The notes beneath the pieces were generated by a model. It was not told the DNA's origin, ran no database searches, and saw only the letters and a list, made by a program, of their open reading frames with translations. A stretch of DNA of 64,000 nt, from the NCBI GenBank assembly GCA_965222725.1, contig OZ244969.1, positions 1,302,001-1,366,000 of the forward strand, in the 5' to 3' direction. The position numbers and the translations under genes are program-made. This document shows positions 52,982 to 63,020 of this stretch, piece by piece (positions within the stretch are counted from its first letter, which is position 1; each line of letters starts with the position of its first letter). Source of the DNA: GCA-2748575 sp965222725 (GTDB lineage: Bacteria > Pseudomonadota > Gammaproteobacteria > Pseudomonadales > Ketobacteraceae).

Positions 52982-55900
52982 TGGGTGTTGCAAACAACTC
53001 ACCAAATACCAGGGAGATCGCAGCAGGTTTCAGGTACTGAGCCTGTTCACTGGATTCACTGAGCAGCGGGATCAGGCCGCATACCGTTGTGACTGTTGTC
53101 AGGAAAATGGGTCTCAGGCGGCTTTTTCCCGTTTCAATCAGCGCAGATGTTAGTGGCATGCCCGCGGCGTGCAATTGATTAAAGGCGGTCATCAACACCA
53201 GTGAATCGTTGATGACAACACCTGTCATGGCCATCATGCCGAACATGGAAAGCAGGCTCACTGGCACGTCCATTATGCCATGGCCCAGAATGGCCCCGGC
53301 GAAACCGAATGGAATCACCAGCATAATAACGAACGGTTGCCAATAAGATTTGAGCGGAACTGCCAGCAGTACATAAATCAATAATAAGGTTAGCAGCATG
53401 GCTTTTTTGAAGCCCGCCTGCACTTCTGTGATTTCTGCAAACTCGCCAACCGCCTCTATTTTTGCCTCCGGGTAGCGTTTGCTCAGGGTGGGCAGGCTAT
53501 CGCGTTGAAGGCGTGCCCAGGTTTCTTCAGGAGAACTTACTGAGCGGATCTGCCGCCAATAGACAGTGATCACCTGGTCCCGGTTGCGACGATACAACAC
53601 TTCCGCTTCCCGCGTGTATTCCAGATCGGCAATTTCGCCTAATGTGACGAAACTGTCTTTCGCCAGCATCACTGGTGTACTTTTTAACTGGGTGATGGTT
53701 TTCTTGTTCCGTTCCGGAAAGCGAACAAGTACCTGGGTTTCCTCACCCTGATCCAGTATCCGGTGCACCTCCATATTGCCATAGGCCCCGCCTATCAAGA
53801 CGGCCAGTTGGCGTTGGTCCAGTCCGAGTCTTTCGCCGCGTGCGTTGAGTCTGATATTCAGCTGGCGCTTGCCGCCCTGACCATCGTCATAAATATCCTT
53901 AACGCCTGGCAGCGCTGCCAGGCTTTGCTTCAGTTCGTCAGCCACCTGTTTTGCCGTTTCCCGGCTTTTTGCTGCAATGGCTATGGTCGTACCACCGGCT
54001 GGCTCATCGGCCAGCGAAAAGTTTACCGCGTAGCTGCCTTCAACGTTCCCTGTTGCTTCCTTCAGGACTTTCAAAAAGTGGTCATTGGGAATGTTTGCCA
54101 GCGCCTCGGGCGATAATTCGGCGGTCAGTTCTATCTCATGGGTGCTTTCCGTTGCCACCAGGTACCTTTTGATGGGGGACTTCGTCAAACCGTATTCCTT
54201 GATGAGCTGTTCCGAAGTGGCCTTGATAGCGCTTTCCAGCTGATCGGTGTTCCTGCTGATCAGCGGCAGGGTTGAATCCTGCAGCATGGTGATCTTGATA
54301 GTGGCATAGCGGCCGGGAATTTCAGGGAAAAATACCGAGTCTATATGGCCCTTGAACAGCGCACCGTAAGCAAACAGAAAAAAGCTGACGAATAGCGCCA
54401 GTGTCAGCTTCTTGTTTTTCAGACCAAGTGTCAGCAGGGGAATATAAAGCCGTGTGGTGGCACACTCCAGGGCGTTGAGGCATGTGGTTCTTAACTTGCT
54501 TAACCAGGCATCTGCGATATTGGGTTTCTTTACCGACTGTTGATAGCTTAAATGACCTGGCAATATAAACTTGCTTTCAATGAGTGAAAAGAGCAGCGCG
54601 AAAATAACAACGGCGGAAAAGCCTGCCAATACTTTTGCCAGTTCATTTTCAATCCAGAGCATAGGTGAAAAGGCTGCAACAGTTGTCAGCACGCCAAAGG
54701 TGGTAGCAACTGCAACCGATTTTACCCCGTGTCGTGCCGCCAGTTTTGGATCATCGATACGTTGGCGCTCTTTGTGAATGCTTTCACCCACCACCACGGC
54801 GTCGTCTACCAGAATGCCCAGCGCCAGAATAAAGCCGAACAGGGTAATATCGTTGATGCTGTAATCAAGTGCTGGCAGGCCCATTAACCCTACCGCTCCA
54901 GCGATGGACACCGGAATCCCCACGGCCACCCAGAATGCCAGGCGCACTTCCAGGAACAGCCCCAGCAGTAAAAGTACAATCAAAAAACCCTGCCATGCAT
55001 TGGTGCCCAGCAGGTCCAGCTGTTCTGCTATATAGGGAGACATGTCCGCCATTACGTCAAGTTGAATGTCGTTGGGTAATACGGGTTTGAGTTCGTCAAG
55101 CACGGAACCAATTGCGTCACTGATATGAAACAGGTTGTCTTTCTGGCTGGTGGATACCATCAATGCCACTGCCTGCTTGCCCTGAAAGCGCACAATACTG
55201 TCAATGTCTTCAAAATCCCGTTTAATGGTGGCCACATCACCCAGCCGAACGCTGGCATTGGTGGAGTGAACAATGGGAATATTTCCCAGCTTTATCAGGT
55301 TGTCGGCATAGCCACTACCTTGAAGCACGATATTGCCGTTTGCTGATTTCAGTTCGCCGCTGCGGTGCTCGTGAGACCACTGGTCAATGCCGGCGGCAAT
55401 GGTTTCAATGTTCAGGCCATAGAGCCGCAGTTTTTCCGGACTGGGTTCAACCACCAGCTGGCGTTTGCGTTTTCCCAGGTTGGTCACTTTGGAAATGTCC
55501 GGGTGTTTCTTCAGTGCTGTTTCCACCCGGGTAGAAACCTGTTGAATCAGATCATCGTCGGTGCCGCCATAGACTAATACGAATGCGGCCAGATTGGTGT
55601 ATTCATCCCGGTATATACGGGGTCGTTCCGCCAGTGCAGGAAAGCCCTGAATGCCTTCTACCTGGTTGCGGATCTCCTCAATCAAGCGATCCAGATCAGT
55701 ACCGGTGTTTTTCTTGACGACCACCGAAGACAATCCCTTACGGGACTGGCTGGTAACCGAGTTAATGCCGGCAATACCGCTGATGGCTTCTTCAATGCGC
55801 TGAGTAATGCCCTCGTCCACCTGGGTTGCCGTGCCGCCGGGATATAGTGTTGCGATTTCAAGGCGAGTGGGTGGAATTTGCGGAAAGCTTTCCACCCGCA

Positions 55901-55997
55901 GGTTTTGCAACGACAGCAGCCCCGCTGTCAGAATAAAGACCATTAAAAGATTGGCAGCAACGGGGTTGTCCAGAAACCAGTCTGTCAGATACTTCAT
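52875..55997 (-). CDS. RND efflux permease (AcrB/MexF-type)
   Basis: Inner-membrane drug/proton antiporter of 1,040 residues. The first half begins LTDWFLDNPVAANLLMVFILTAG and includes the periplasmic porter region and the helix 4 ILALGILVDDAVVVGESIHKE, whose paired Asp residues carry protons. The second half repeats the plan (SLLSMFGMMAMTGVVINDSLVLMTAFNQ; LIPLLSESSEQAQYLKPAAISLVFG). It forms an operon with the membrane fusion gene, 10 bases upstream. Sequence character is closer to the HAE-type branch with long divergent porters than to classic AcrB, so the substrate is open. Confidence 0.88.
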   Translation of the reverse strand: MKYLTDWFLDNPVAANLLMVFILTAGLLSLQNLRVESFPQIPPTRLEIATLYPGGTATQVDEGITQRIEEAISGIAGINSVTSQSRKGLSSVVVKKNTGTDLDRLIEEIRNQVEGIQGFPALAERPRIYRDEYTNLAAFVLVYGGTDDDLIQQVSTRVETALKKHPDISKVTNLGKRKRQLVVEPSPEKLRLYGLNIETIAAGIDQWSHEHRSGELKSANGNIVLQGSGYADNLIKLGNIPIVHSTNASVRLGDVATIKRDFEDIDSIVRFQGKQAVALMVSTSQKDNLFHISDAIGSVLDELKPVLPNDIQLDVMADMSPYIAEQLDLLGTNAWQGFLIVLLLLGLFLEVRLAFWVAVGIPVSIAGAVGLMGLPALDYSINDITLFGFILALGILVDDAVVVGESIHKERQRIDDPKLAARHGVKSVAVATTFGVLTTVAAFSPMLWIENELAKVLAGFSAVVIFALLFSLIESKFILPGHLSYQQSVKKPNIADAWLSKLRTTCLNALECATTRLYIPLLTLGLKNKKLTLALFVSFFLFAYGALFKGHIDSVFFPEIPGRYATIKITMLQDSTLPLISRNTDQLESAIKATSEQLIKEYGLTKSPIKRYLVATESTHEIELTAELSPEALANIPNDHFLKVLKEATGNVEGSYAVNFSLADEPAGGTTIAIAAKSRETAKQVADELKQSLAALPGVKDIYDDGQGGKRQLNIRLNARGERLGLDQRQLAVLIGGAYGNMEVHRILDQGEETQVLVRFPERNKKTITQLKSTPVMLAKDSFVTLGEIADLEYTREAEVLYRRNRDQVITVYWRQIRSVSSPEETWARLQRDSLPTLSKRYPEAKIEAVGEFAEITEVQAGFKKAMLLTLLLIYVLLAVPLKSYWQPFVIMLVIPFGFAGAILGHGIMDVPVSLLSMFGMMAMTGVVINDSLVLMTAFNQLHAAGMPLTSALIETGKSRLRPIFLTTVTTVCGLIPLLSESSEQAQYLKPAAISLVFGELFATPITLILIPVILGMGRYRSRAAEPHAETGKKWGAGIS

Positions 55998-56007
55998 GGG
56001 GACCCCG

Positions 56008-57126
56008 CTAAAATTCCAGGTGATCTATTGTCTGGCCCTGCAGCATGGTGCCCAGCGGATACCTGACTAACAGACGTTCCTGCTCAGGGTGTTCTGTAAA
56101 CCGGAACAGCACCTGTTCACTCTGTTCAGCCAGCAGTTCAATAGTTTCAAGCTGCAATTGATGGTCTTTAACGCTCCAGACTTTGCCATCCTGTGTGAGT
56201 ACAGACGCCGGAGTCCTGAAAACATTATCCAGCGGGTCGCTGGTAAAAATAACCTGTACCTGCTGGTCCGGCAGCAGGGGGTGGGCCTGTTCATAGGGTG
56301 CATCCACTTGCAGCATCATGCTGCGTTGCCGGGTTACCGGATCCATCACCGGGCTCAGGTAGCGTACCTTGGCGGGCCATGTTTGGCCGTCAGGTGCCAC
56401 CACTTTTATGTGCTTGTCAGATTGAAAACTGTTGCGAATACGGTTCCAGTCAGTGGCGGGCAATTCAACTTTTATATCCAGTGAATCGCTGGCGGCAATG
56501 GTAAAGAGCGTCTCACCACCATTCACCCAGGCGCCCGGTGATACGGAATCCGAAATGATGACGGCATCAAAGGGCGCCAGTATGTGGGTGTCTTTCAGTT
56601 GTTGCCGGGCCACCGCCAGTGTCGCGATGGCAGCCTGCAGGTTGGCATTGGCTGCGTGGACATGGGGTTCAAAGCGCCCGAAGGCGGTTGGCGCCTGGTC
56701 CACCTGTTTGGCGATAAGCTGGTGTTTCTCATTGGTGGCCAGTTCAAGTCGGGCCTGGGCCACTCTGGCTTCGGCGGCTTTCACTTCCGCCAGATAGCTT
56801 GTGTCTTGAAGTGTCACCAGAACCTCGCCTTTTGCCACCCGTTCGCCAGGCACAGCCCGCCCGGAGAGCTGCTCAACTCTTCCTCCCACCGAAGCCGTAA
56901 CCGCTGTCATCCAGCGCGCCTGAGTGATGCCGGTAGCCTCGGTATCAATCCTGGCGGTAGCTGGCCCGGCCCGGACCACGGTGACTGAAACTTCTGTAAT
57001 ATCAGCAGGTTGGGTTGCCTTGGTGGCTGTTTCCCCGCTGAATAACCAGGCAAGCGCCAGTACCAGTAACGCCACAACGGCAAATCGGGCCAGCTTGCCG
57101 GCGATGGCTTGTGTTTGTTGCAGCAT
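56008..57126 (-). CDS. RND efflux membrane fusion protein
   Basis: Periplasmic adaptor of 372 residues: an N-terminal membrane anchor (LARFAVVALLVLALAWLFSG), barrel-sandwich and coiled-coil hairpin (VGGRVEQLSGRAVPGERVAKGEVLVTLQDTSYLAEVKAAEARVAQARLEL), and lipoyl/beta-barrel parts (LAPFDAVIISDSVSPGAWVNGG; QRSMMLQVDAPYE). First gene of the efflux operon, divergent from tetR. The outer-membrane channel is not in the window, so a channel encoded elsewhere is needed. Confidence 0.88.
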   Translation of the reverse strand: MLQQTQAIAGKLARFAVVALLVLALAWLFSGETATKATQPADITEVSVTVVRAGPATARIDTEATGITQARWMTAVTASVGGRVEQLSGRAVPGERVAKGEVLVTLQDTSYLAEVKAAEARVAQARLELATNEKHQLIAKQVDQAPTAFGRFEPHVHAANANLQAAIATLAVARQQLKDTHILAPFDAVIISDSVSPGAWVNGGETLFTIAASDSLDIKVELPATDWNRIRNSFQSDKHIKVVAPDGQTWPAKVRYLSPVMDPVTRQRSMMLQVDAPYEQAHPLLPDQQVQVIFTSDPLDNVFRTPASVLTQDGKVWSVKDHQLQLETIELLAEQSEQVLFRFTEHPEQERLLVRYPLGTMLQGQTIDHLEF

Positions 57127-57144
57127 TTCTCACCTGAAAGATAT

Positions 57145-57195
57145 GGAACATGCTTGTACCATAAGACAAATTGAGATATGGTACAAGCATGTTCC
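57145..57195. promoter_or_regulatory. Paired TetR operator boxes between efflux operon and tetR
   Basis: GGAACATGCTTGTACCAT (57145-57162) and its exact reverse complement ATGGTACAAGCATGTTCC (57178-57195) are separated by 15 bases. Each box is itself a near palindrome (GGAACA and TGTACC arms). The two boxes cover the spacer of only 90 bases between the two starts, so binding by the TetR protein would block both promoters. Confidence 0.75.
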
Positions 57196-57216
57196 ACAAA
57201 ATTGAGGGTTTTTCTG

Positions 57217-57795
57217 ATGAGTAAACAGCCGGACGCCAGGATTCAGAAATCACAGGCGGCCTTGTTAGCCGCCGGTATGGAGCTGTTGAGCAAAAACCCG
57301 GAAGCCACCTTAAGTGAAATAGCACAGCAGGCTGGTGTAGGCAGAACAACCCTGTACCGGCTTTACGAAACCAAGGAACAGCTGATCAAGGCCATTGCTG
57401 TTCAGTGCATGGAATCCTTTGATGTGGCGACTGAGCATTTGGAGAGTGAAGCCAAATCCGCATTGCATGGGTTCCATTTGATGTTTAAAGCCATTCTTCC
57501 GCTGGCGAAGGAACTGGAGTTTTTAATGAAGCTGGGCGATATCGCCGAGAATGATCCCGAGCTGATGGCAATCTATGACAAGCAACAGCAGGAAATGACC
57601 CAGCTGGTGGAGCTGGCAAAGCAGGAAGGCAGTATTCAGAAAAAAGTACCCACGTTGTGGATTGTGAATTTGCTGGATGGCTTGTTTTATTCGAGCTGGC
57701 TTACCCTGAATGCCGGGATCATGAGCCATGATGAACTGGCGGATTTGATGTTTGAGACCCTGTGTCATGGCGTTGCAAAAAAACGCTGGTTCTGA
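57217..57795 (+). CDS. TetR-family repressor of the RND pump
   Basis: Protein of about 192 residues from ATG 57217 (MSKQPDARIQKSQ), with TTGAGGG nine bases upstream; a longer frame starting at 57178 would run through the operator and is unlikely. HTH: ATLSEIAQQAGVGRTTLYRLYETKEQLIKAIA (about 28-60). The rest is the helical ligand and dimer domain. Divergence from the pump and the paired boxes make it the likely repressor of the pump and of itself. Confidence 0.85.
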   Translation: MSKQPDARIQKSQAALLAAGMELLSKNPEATLSEIAQQAGVGRTTLYRLYETKEQLIKAIAVQCMESFDVATEHLESEAKSALHGFHLMFKAILPLAKELEFLMKLGDIAENDPELMAIYDKQQQEMTQLVELAKQEGSIQKKVPTLWIVNLLDGLFYSSWLTLNAGIMSHDELADLMFETLCHGVAKKRWF

Positions 57796-58648
57796 ATCTT
57801 TGCCGGATTCGCCAGCGTTATCACTGAAGACGATATTCCTGCGTTTCAAGTGGAGAATATCCTTCACGTTTTCCCTGGTGTTCATTGAAACGCTACTGGA
57901 TTTGCTCTACCCGTTATTTATTGGCTGGGCCATTAATGATTTGCTGGCCGGTAAATATGACGGGGTTTATCTGCTGGTAACCTTGGGAGTGGCTAGTATT
58001 CTTATTGGCAGCGCCAGGCGATTCTACGACACCCGTATCTATGCCGGTATCTACAAAACCATAACCCCGGAGATGGTCAGCAGAGAAAAACTCAGAGGTC
58101 AGAGCACTTCCACTATTGCTGCCCGGTCGCAACTGCTGACAGAGTTCGTTGAATTTCTGGAAAATGCCATGCCGGAAGTGATTGGTTCAATGGTGGGGCT
58201 GGTGGGGGTTCTGATGATTATCAGTGCCCTGAATATCAATGTGTTTGCCGCATGCCTGTTATTACTGGGCCTGATTCTGCTTATCTATATGCTGACCGGT
58301 AGTTTGAACTATCGCCTGAACGCGGGTTATAACGGCGAGCTGGAAAATCAGGTGGGCATGATTGAACAGCAGAATATGAAGTCTTTAAAAGCGCATTATC
58401 ACAAACTAATGAGCTGGAATATAAAACTCAGTGACCTCGAGACAGGTAATTATTTTTTGATATGGCTGGGCGTGGTGGCCTTGTTTGCGTACTCACCGGT
58501 AGCAGCCATTGGTCAGGGTGAGCTGAACTACGGCCTGATTTTTTCACTGATGATGTATGTGTTTGAGTTTATCGAGAAAGCAGCCACGCTGCCTTTGTAT
58601 CTGCAGCAGATCATTCGTTTGAAGGAAATATCAACACGAATTGCGTAG
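57767..58648 (+). CDS. ABC transporter-type six-helix membrane protein without ATPase domain
   Basis: Protein of about 293 residues (ATG 57767; TTG 57752 possible). Six membrane helices in the ABC exporter pattern (SFTFSLVFIETLLDLLYPLFIGWAIND; LLVTLGVASILIGSARRFYDTRIYAGIYKTITPEMV; VGLVGVLMIISALNINVFAACLLLL). No Walker A, Q-loop or signature motif occurs, so any ATPase would come from another gene. The start overlaps the end of tetR, so it may be co-regulated with the pump. Confidence 0.75.
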   Translation: MALQKNAGSESLPDSPALSLKTIFLRFKWRISFTFSLVFIETLLDLLYPLFIGWAINDLLAGKYDGVYLLVTLGVASILIGSARRFYDTRIYAGIYKTITPEMVSREKLRGQSTSTIAARSQLLTEFVEFLENAMPEVIGSMVGLVGVLMIISALNINVFAACLLLLGLILLIYMLTGSLNYRLNAGYNGELENQVGMIEQQNMKSLKAHYHKLMSWNIKLSDLETGNYFLIWLGVVALFAYSPVAAIGQGELNYGLIFSLMMYVFEFIEKAATLPLYLQQIIRLKEISTRIA

Positions 58649-58718
58649 TAATCAGGAACGCCGGTATGCAGGTAGGCCTGTTGTTAATTTATAAATACGT
58701 TTCAGGAGTTGGAAATCA

Positions 58719-59516
58719 ATGAGAAAAACCCCGTTGTCTGTATTGGCCGTCGGTTTAGTGTTTGCCGGTAACGCAAACGCTGATAACTGTAAGAATTACC
58801 TGTCAGGTAAGGCAGATTATTCACAGGAAGAACTCTGTTTTTACGCGGGATTGGGTGTGGCAGGGTTTCAGAGTGAATATGAAGAAAGTGACAATGGCGC
58901 GTTGTTTCCAATGTTCCTGCTAATGAGTGATGCCTTCTATTGGGTCAATGAAGAGGTCGGTTTCTATTTTGTGGGCGATGAATCGAAAGAAAAATACTGG
59001 GGCGTAGCGGCTACGCTGGCCTATGTCGACGAAGGCTTTAAGGAGCCGGAGGATGAGCCGCAGTTACGGGGGCTTGATGAACCGGATGCGACTATTGATG
59101 CAGGCATCAAGTTTGGTGTCGGTGGCTCCTGGGGAGATGTTGAAGTGCACCTGAGCCAGGACGTGAGCAATGAGCATGACGGCCTGCGAATCCGCTCGGG
59201 TTACGGCTTCCCTTTTTCCTGTGATGATTTAACCATTACGCCCAATATCAGTTTTACCTATTCAAGCGAGCAACGGGCAAATTATTACTATGGTGTGAGT
59301 GCGGCAAATGCCAGCGTGTCCCGTCCGGCCTATGAGCTGGATGCCACGCTGAATTACTCATTGGGTTATGATCTGACCTATACGCTGGATAGCCATTGGC
59401 TACTGTTTCACTCCCTGGGGGTTACCGTTTTAGATGATGATATCAGTGATAGCCCGCTGGTGGTTAATGATGACCCCGGGTTTATCTCTTTCGGGGTCTT
59501 TTACGCGTTTGATTAG
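58719..59516 (+). CDS. MipA/OmpV-family outer-membrane protein
   Basis: Beta-barrel protein of 265 residues with a signal peptide (MRKTPLSVLAVGLVFAGNANA, cleavage near residue 21). Alternating polar and aromatic strands such as GVGGSWGDVEVHLSQDVSN and YELDATLNYSLGYDLTYTLD and a final aromatic residue region FGVFYAFD suit an outer-membrane barrel. It is followed closely by the lipoprotein hydrolase gene. Confidence 0.72.
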   Translation: MRKTPLSVLAVGLVFAGNANADNCKNYLSGKADYSQEELCFYAGLGVAGFQSEYEESDNGALFPMFLLMSDAFYWVNEEVGFYFVGDESKEKYWGVAATLAYVDEGFKEPEDEPQLRGLDEPDATIDAGIKFGVGGSWGDVEVHLSQDVSNEHDGLRIRSGYGFPFSCDDLTITPNISFTYSSEQRANYYYGVSAANASVSRPAYELDATLNYSLGYDLTYTLDSHWLLFHSLGVTVLDDDISDSPLVVNDDPGFISFGVFYAFD

Positions 59517-59557
59517 TATCAATAGTAATTCAGTTTTGGGGTGGGACCAGCGTCGCG

Positions 59558-60631
59558 ATGGCTAGCATGAAGTTTCAACAGGATGGCAATGTACCCATTT
59601 TTCGTGGGCTGCTGTTTTTGTGTCTGACTATCTTTATTTTTCCAGGGTGTGCTGTTGACGGAACAGAGTTCAGGCAGCAGCGCATGGTTTTTCAATCGGG
59701 CAACAATACGCTTTTGGGTGCTCTGATTACCCCGCGTGAAACTAACGGGCCGGTTCCGGTGTTGGTCTTTGTTCATGGTGACGGTGAGTTGAATTATGAT
59801 GCGTATGGGTATTATCGCCCGTTCTGGGAGCAGCTTGCTGCACGGGGGATTGGCGCATTTGTCTGGGATAAGCCGGGTATTGGCGGTTCGTCGGGAAACT
59901 GGGAGCGGCAATCCATGGCGGACCGGGCTGCCGAGGTAAAAAATGCAGTGGCCTTTTTACGTTCCCAGCAAGATCACCCCGTTTCAATGATCGGATTGAT
60001 AGGCTTTAGCCAGGCTGGCTGGGTAATGCCTTTGTTAGATGCAGACCAATTGGCCCTGAGCTGCATGATTTTTATCTCTACAGCGGTAGACTGGCAGGAG
60101 CAGGGCGATTACCTGACCAGGCAACGGTTACTTGGGGAAGGGGTGAAAGCCGGAGAGATTGAGCAATATTTGCAACAAAAGGCAAAGTTAAATAAAAAAC
60201 TGTTTCAGCCCTCAGCAACGTACCAGGACTATGAACAATGGTATGCCCGGTCTGAGGATCAGCACCTGAAGGGTAACAAACTGACTCCGGACCGGTTTCA
60301 TTTTGTGCAATTGAACTGGCAGTCCAATGCCACTGAGGGTCTGAAAAAACTGAAAGTGCCTGTGCTGGCGCTTTTTGGTGAACAGGATCTGAATGTGAAT
60401 GCAGAACACAACGCAGCGCATTATCGCACATTGTTTGCTGCCTCGGGTCACCAGGACTATACCGTTAAAATCATTGAAAATGCGACACACAGCCTAACCA
60501 GTTCAGAGTATATAAACCGTCAGCTACCCGGGCTCACGGAGGTGGTGTTGTTCAATCTGATGGGCGAACAATTTTATGCACCAGGTGTGCTGGAACTGAT
60601 TGCTGAATGGGCCGATCGCAGGCTGCAATGA
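59558..60631 (+). CDS. Lipoprotein alpha/beta hydrolase
   Basis: Protein of 357 residues with a lipoprotein-type start (GLLFLCLTIFIFPGC, Cys about 31). Alpha/beta-hydrolase landmarks: VFVHGDGELN (oxyanion region), DKPGIGGS, the nucleophile elbow GFSQAG with S151, FGEQDLNVN (acid) and NATHSL (His). Substrate unknown. It starts 41 bases after the OmpV-like gene. Confidence 0.8.
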   Translation: MASMKFQQDGNVPIFRGLLFLCLTIFIFPGCAVDGTEFRQQRMVFQSGNNTLLGALITPRETNGPVPVLVFVHGDGELNYDAYGYYRPFWEQLAARGIGAFVWDKPGIGGSSGNWERQSMADRAAEVKNAVAFLRSQQDHPVSMIGLIGFSQAGWVMPLLDADQLALSCMIFISTAVDWQEQGDYLTRQRLLGEGVKAGEIEQYLQQKAKLNKKLFQPSATYQDYEQWYARSEDQHLKGNKLTPDRFHFVQLNWQSNATEGLKKLKVPVLALFGEQDLNVNAEHNAAHYRTLFAASGHQDYTVKIIENATHSLTSSEYINRQLPGLTEVVLFNLMGEQFYAPGVLELIAEWADRRLQ

Positions 60632-60764
60632 AAGGAATGGTCAGCTATCGTTCTGATCGTGTTGCGCCATGGCATCACAAAAAAGCGTTGGCAATGAAGG
60701 CTTGTTCTACGTTATTTTTATTGGTGACGATATCTATCTCACCAATTTCCCGAGCACATAACCC

Positions 60765-63020
60765 ATGGCAATAGAACTATCAGGCGGGCTGCGGGTAGTC
60801 TGGAACTGGGGCAGCCTGCTTTCCAATGATCTGGTGCCTCGGATCATTGATGTCAGCACCGAAGAAACAGTGTGCCAGCTAAATGGCCACACTGACATGA
60901 TCCGTGGCGGTAAAGAGCTGTCAGATGGCCGGCTGATCACCTGGTCCAATGATCAGACCCTGAGAATCTGGCAGGTGCGTACTGGTGAATGTCAGGCCGT
61001 TTTGGCAGGTCACAAGGAGTACATTGATCAGGTGCTGGAGTTGCCCGAAGGTCTGCTGGTTTCATTTTCCAATGATCAGACATTCAGAGTCTGGGAGCTG
61101 AGCACCGGCAACCTTCAGCATACTATTGATATCAGTTTGTGGGTTAATGGCCTGATGACCCGAAACGCCGAGCAACGATCCCTTGCGGGAGATAATGTCA
61201 GCGTTCGTCCCGATGTTGAAACCATGATCAAAAGAAAAAGCCATCTCGTTGTTGTGTGGGAAAAATACACGGGAAACATCAGTATCTGGGAGTTGACATC
61301 CGGCAACCTGATCCAGGAGTGTTCCCATCCCTCACGATTTGCGACGGACTACTGCCTTGGGCAGTTATTTGATCTTCCCGATGATTATTTTGCCAGTCAT
61401 GACTGGTCAGACCAGACGCTCAATGTGTGGTGTGCCCGTACGGGAAAACGGCAGGCAAGCTTTGAGGGACGGTGGGATGGACTGCTGGGGTTTCATGAGG
61501 GTAGTAAAAGGCTGAAGCTGTTCGGTTACAGCCATCGTTTCCGGCATATTGAATGCAGCCTTTTTGATCTGGCTGCGCCTGGGGCAAATAAACAGATCAG
61601 TATTCCCGGCGCCAGGGTTGCTCAAGCTCGTGTCTGGCAGGATGGTTTCGCTATCTGGACGGAAGACTTTCGCCTTATCCTGTTTGATCGAAGTCTGGAG
61701 TTACACAAAGTGGTGCCGGTGCCGCCGTTATCACAGGGCGATGTGAAGATAATTGATCCCTATCGAACGGAGCTATCGGACGATGCCTTGCTTGATTACA
61801 TTGAGCATGCGGACAATGGCAATGCCCGGTTTTTTTCACCGGGCGAATCCGGGAGCGGGTTTATGCAGGCGCATTACTTTGCCTCACCCGGAAGTTACGA
61901 TATCCGTTACTACAAAACTGAGTCCAGACATTCTGACTCTCTGATAGCCTGGTTTACCGGCTGGCCCTGTTCTGGTAAAGATAATCTATTCGACTATACC
62001 AACGATACGCAGGGAAATCTGATAGCCGGAAGTAGCGGTGGCCATTTTTTTCGCGTGGATTTCCATAAGCCTGGTAGCGAAGCCCCTTTCGCTGTTCGTG
62101 ACCTGTCAAACACAGTGGGGGATGCCGAGTTCTGGGGTCATGTTTATCGTGCCCCGAGAATCGTGCTGTTGCAGGGTGGTTATGTGCCCGACAACAGCTT
62201 GTCACATCTGTTACCCGTCAGTGGAACAGGTTCCCCTGGCACGACCGATGAAGCACAGTGGCATCTGCTTCACGACCGGAAAAAGCGCCTCCGTGTTACT
62301 ACAAAAGGTGACCTGTTATCCTGGCACGTGCAGGACAGAACCTCATTGAGCCTTATTCCCAGGGAAGGGCAAACTTTAGCAAAACCAGTGCCTTTGGTGG
62401 ACAGTGCAGATACCCGCGGTGGGCATTGCTCGTTACTGATTGCACCGGATGGGGCGCTTCATTTTTGGTATGGCGGTGGCAAACCCGAGCTGTTGAATAA
62501 TCCTTGCATCGGCCAAGCTGTTTGTGTGAACCCGGATACACGACGCTATTACTCTACGCATTTCTGGGCTGAGAATAACCAGATAGCCATTGCCGATAAC
62601 AGGCAGCTCACCATTCTGGATGCGGAAAGCGGCAAGATTATACGTACGCTACCTACGCCCTTTGATGGCCATGTTTATGGGGTTGCGTTGGTGGACGGCA
62701 AGCGCTGGATTGCCTGGTCGCGGGCTGAGCTGGCCAGCTGGTGCGCTTACAGCTTTAAGCCTTTATATCGTTTGCATGACCCGGGAGAGTGGGGGCCGGG
62801 TTGTGAAAATGTTGTGCCCCTTAAAGCCGGCGGCATTGCGTATTGCAGTGGCTGCTGGAGTGGTGATAATCGGATTGTCATCTGGGACGGTGGCGAAGCT
62901 ACCACCGCGGTCCTTTGTCATGACCAGGAAGTGGTGGCACTCACTGAGCTGGCTGATGGTTCCATAATGTCTTTTTCCGAAGCTGATGGCGGCTCCTGTA
63001 CCCGTTGGAAAATTTCATGA
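60765..63020 (+). CDS. WD40-like repeat protein
   Basis: Protein of 751 residues without signal peptide. The N-terminal third has WD40-type blades: CQLNGHTDMIRGGKELSDGRLITWSNDQTLRIWQVRTGECQAVLAGHKEYIDQVLELPEGLLVSFSNDQTFRVWELSTG. Weaker, similar units continue to the C-terminus (VHDRKKRLRVTTKGDLLSWHV, VALTELADGSIMSF). The first blade starts directly at the annotated ATG, so the true N-terminus may be further upstream or the start partly lost. Stop and the next start overlap (ATGA), so it is coupled to the cupin gene. Confidence 0.65.
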   Translation: MAIELSGGLRVVWNWGSLLSNDLVPRIIDVSTEETVCQLNGHTDMIRGGKELSDGRLITWSNDQTLRIWQVRTGECQAVLAGHKEYIDQVLELPEGLLVSFSNDQTFRVWELSTGNLQHTIDISLWVNGLMTRNAEQRSLAGDNVSVRPDVETMIKRKSHLVVVWEKYTGNISIWELTSGNLIQECSHPSRFATDYCLGQLFDLPDDYFASHDWSDQTLNVWCARTGKRQASFEGRWDGLLGFHEGSKRLKLFGYSHRFRHIECSLFDLAAPGANKQISIPGARVAQARVWQDGFAIWTEDFRLILFDRSLELHKVVPVPPLSQGDVKIIDPYRTELSDDALLDYIEHADNGNARFFSPGESGSGFMQAHYFASPGSYDIRYYKTESRHSDSLIAWFTGWPCSGKDNLFDYTNDTQGNLIAGSSGGHFFRVDFHKPGSEAPFAVRDLSNTVGDAEFWGHVYRAPRIVLLQGGYVPDNSLSHLLPVSGTGSPGTTDEAQWHLLHDRKKRLRVTTKGDLLSWHVQDRTSLSLIPREGQTLAKPVPLVDSADTRGGHCSLLIAPDGALHFWYGGGKPELLNNPCIGQAVCVNPDTRRYYSTHFWAENNQIAIADNRQLTILDAESGKIIRTLPTPFDGHVYGVALVDGKRWIAWSRAELASWCAYSFKPLYRLHDPGEWGPGCENVVPLKAGGIAYCSGCWSGDNRIVIWDGGEATTAVLCHDQEVVALTELADGSIMSFSEADGGSCTRWKIS

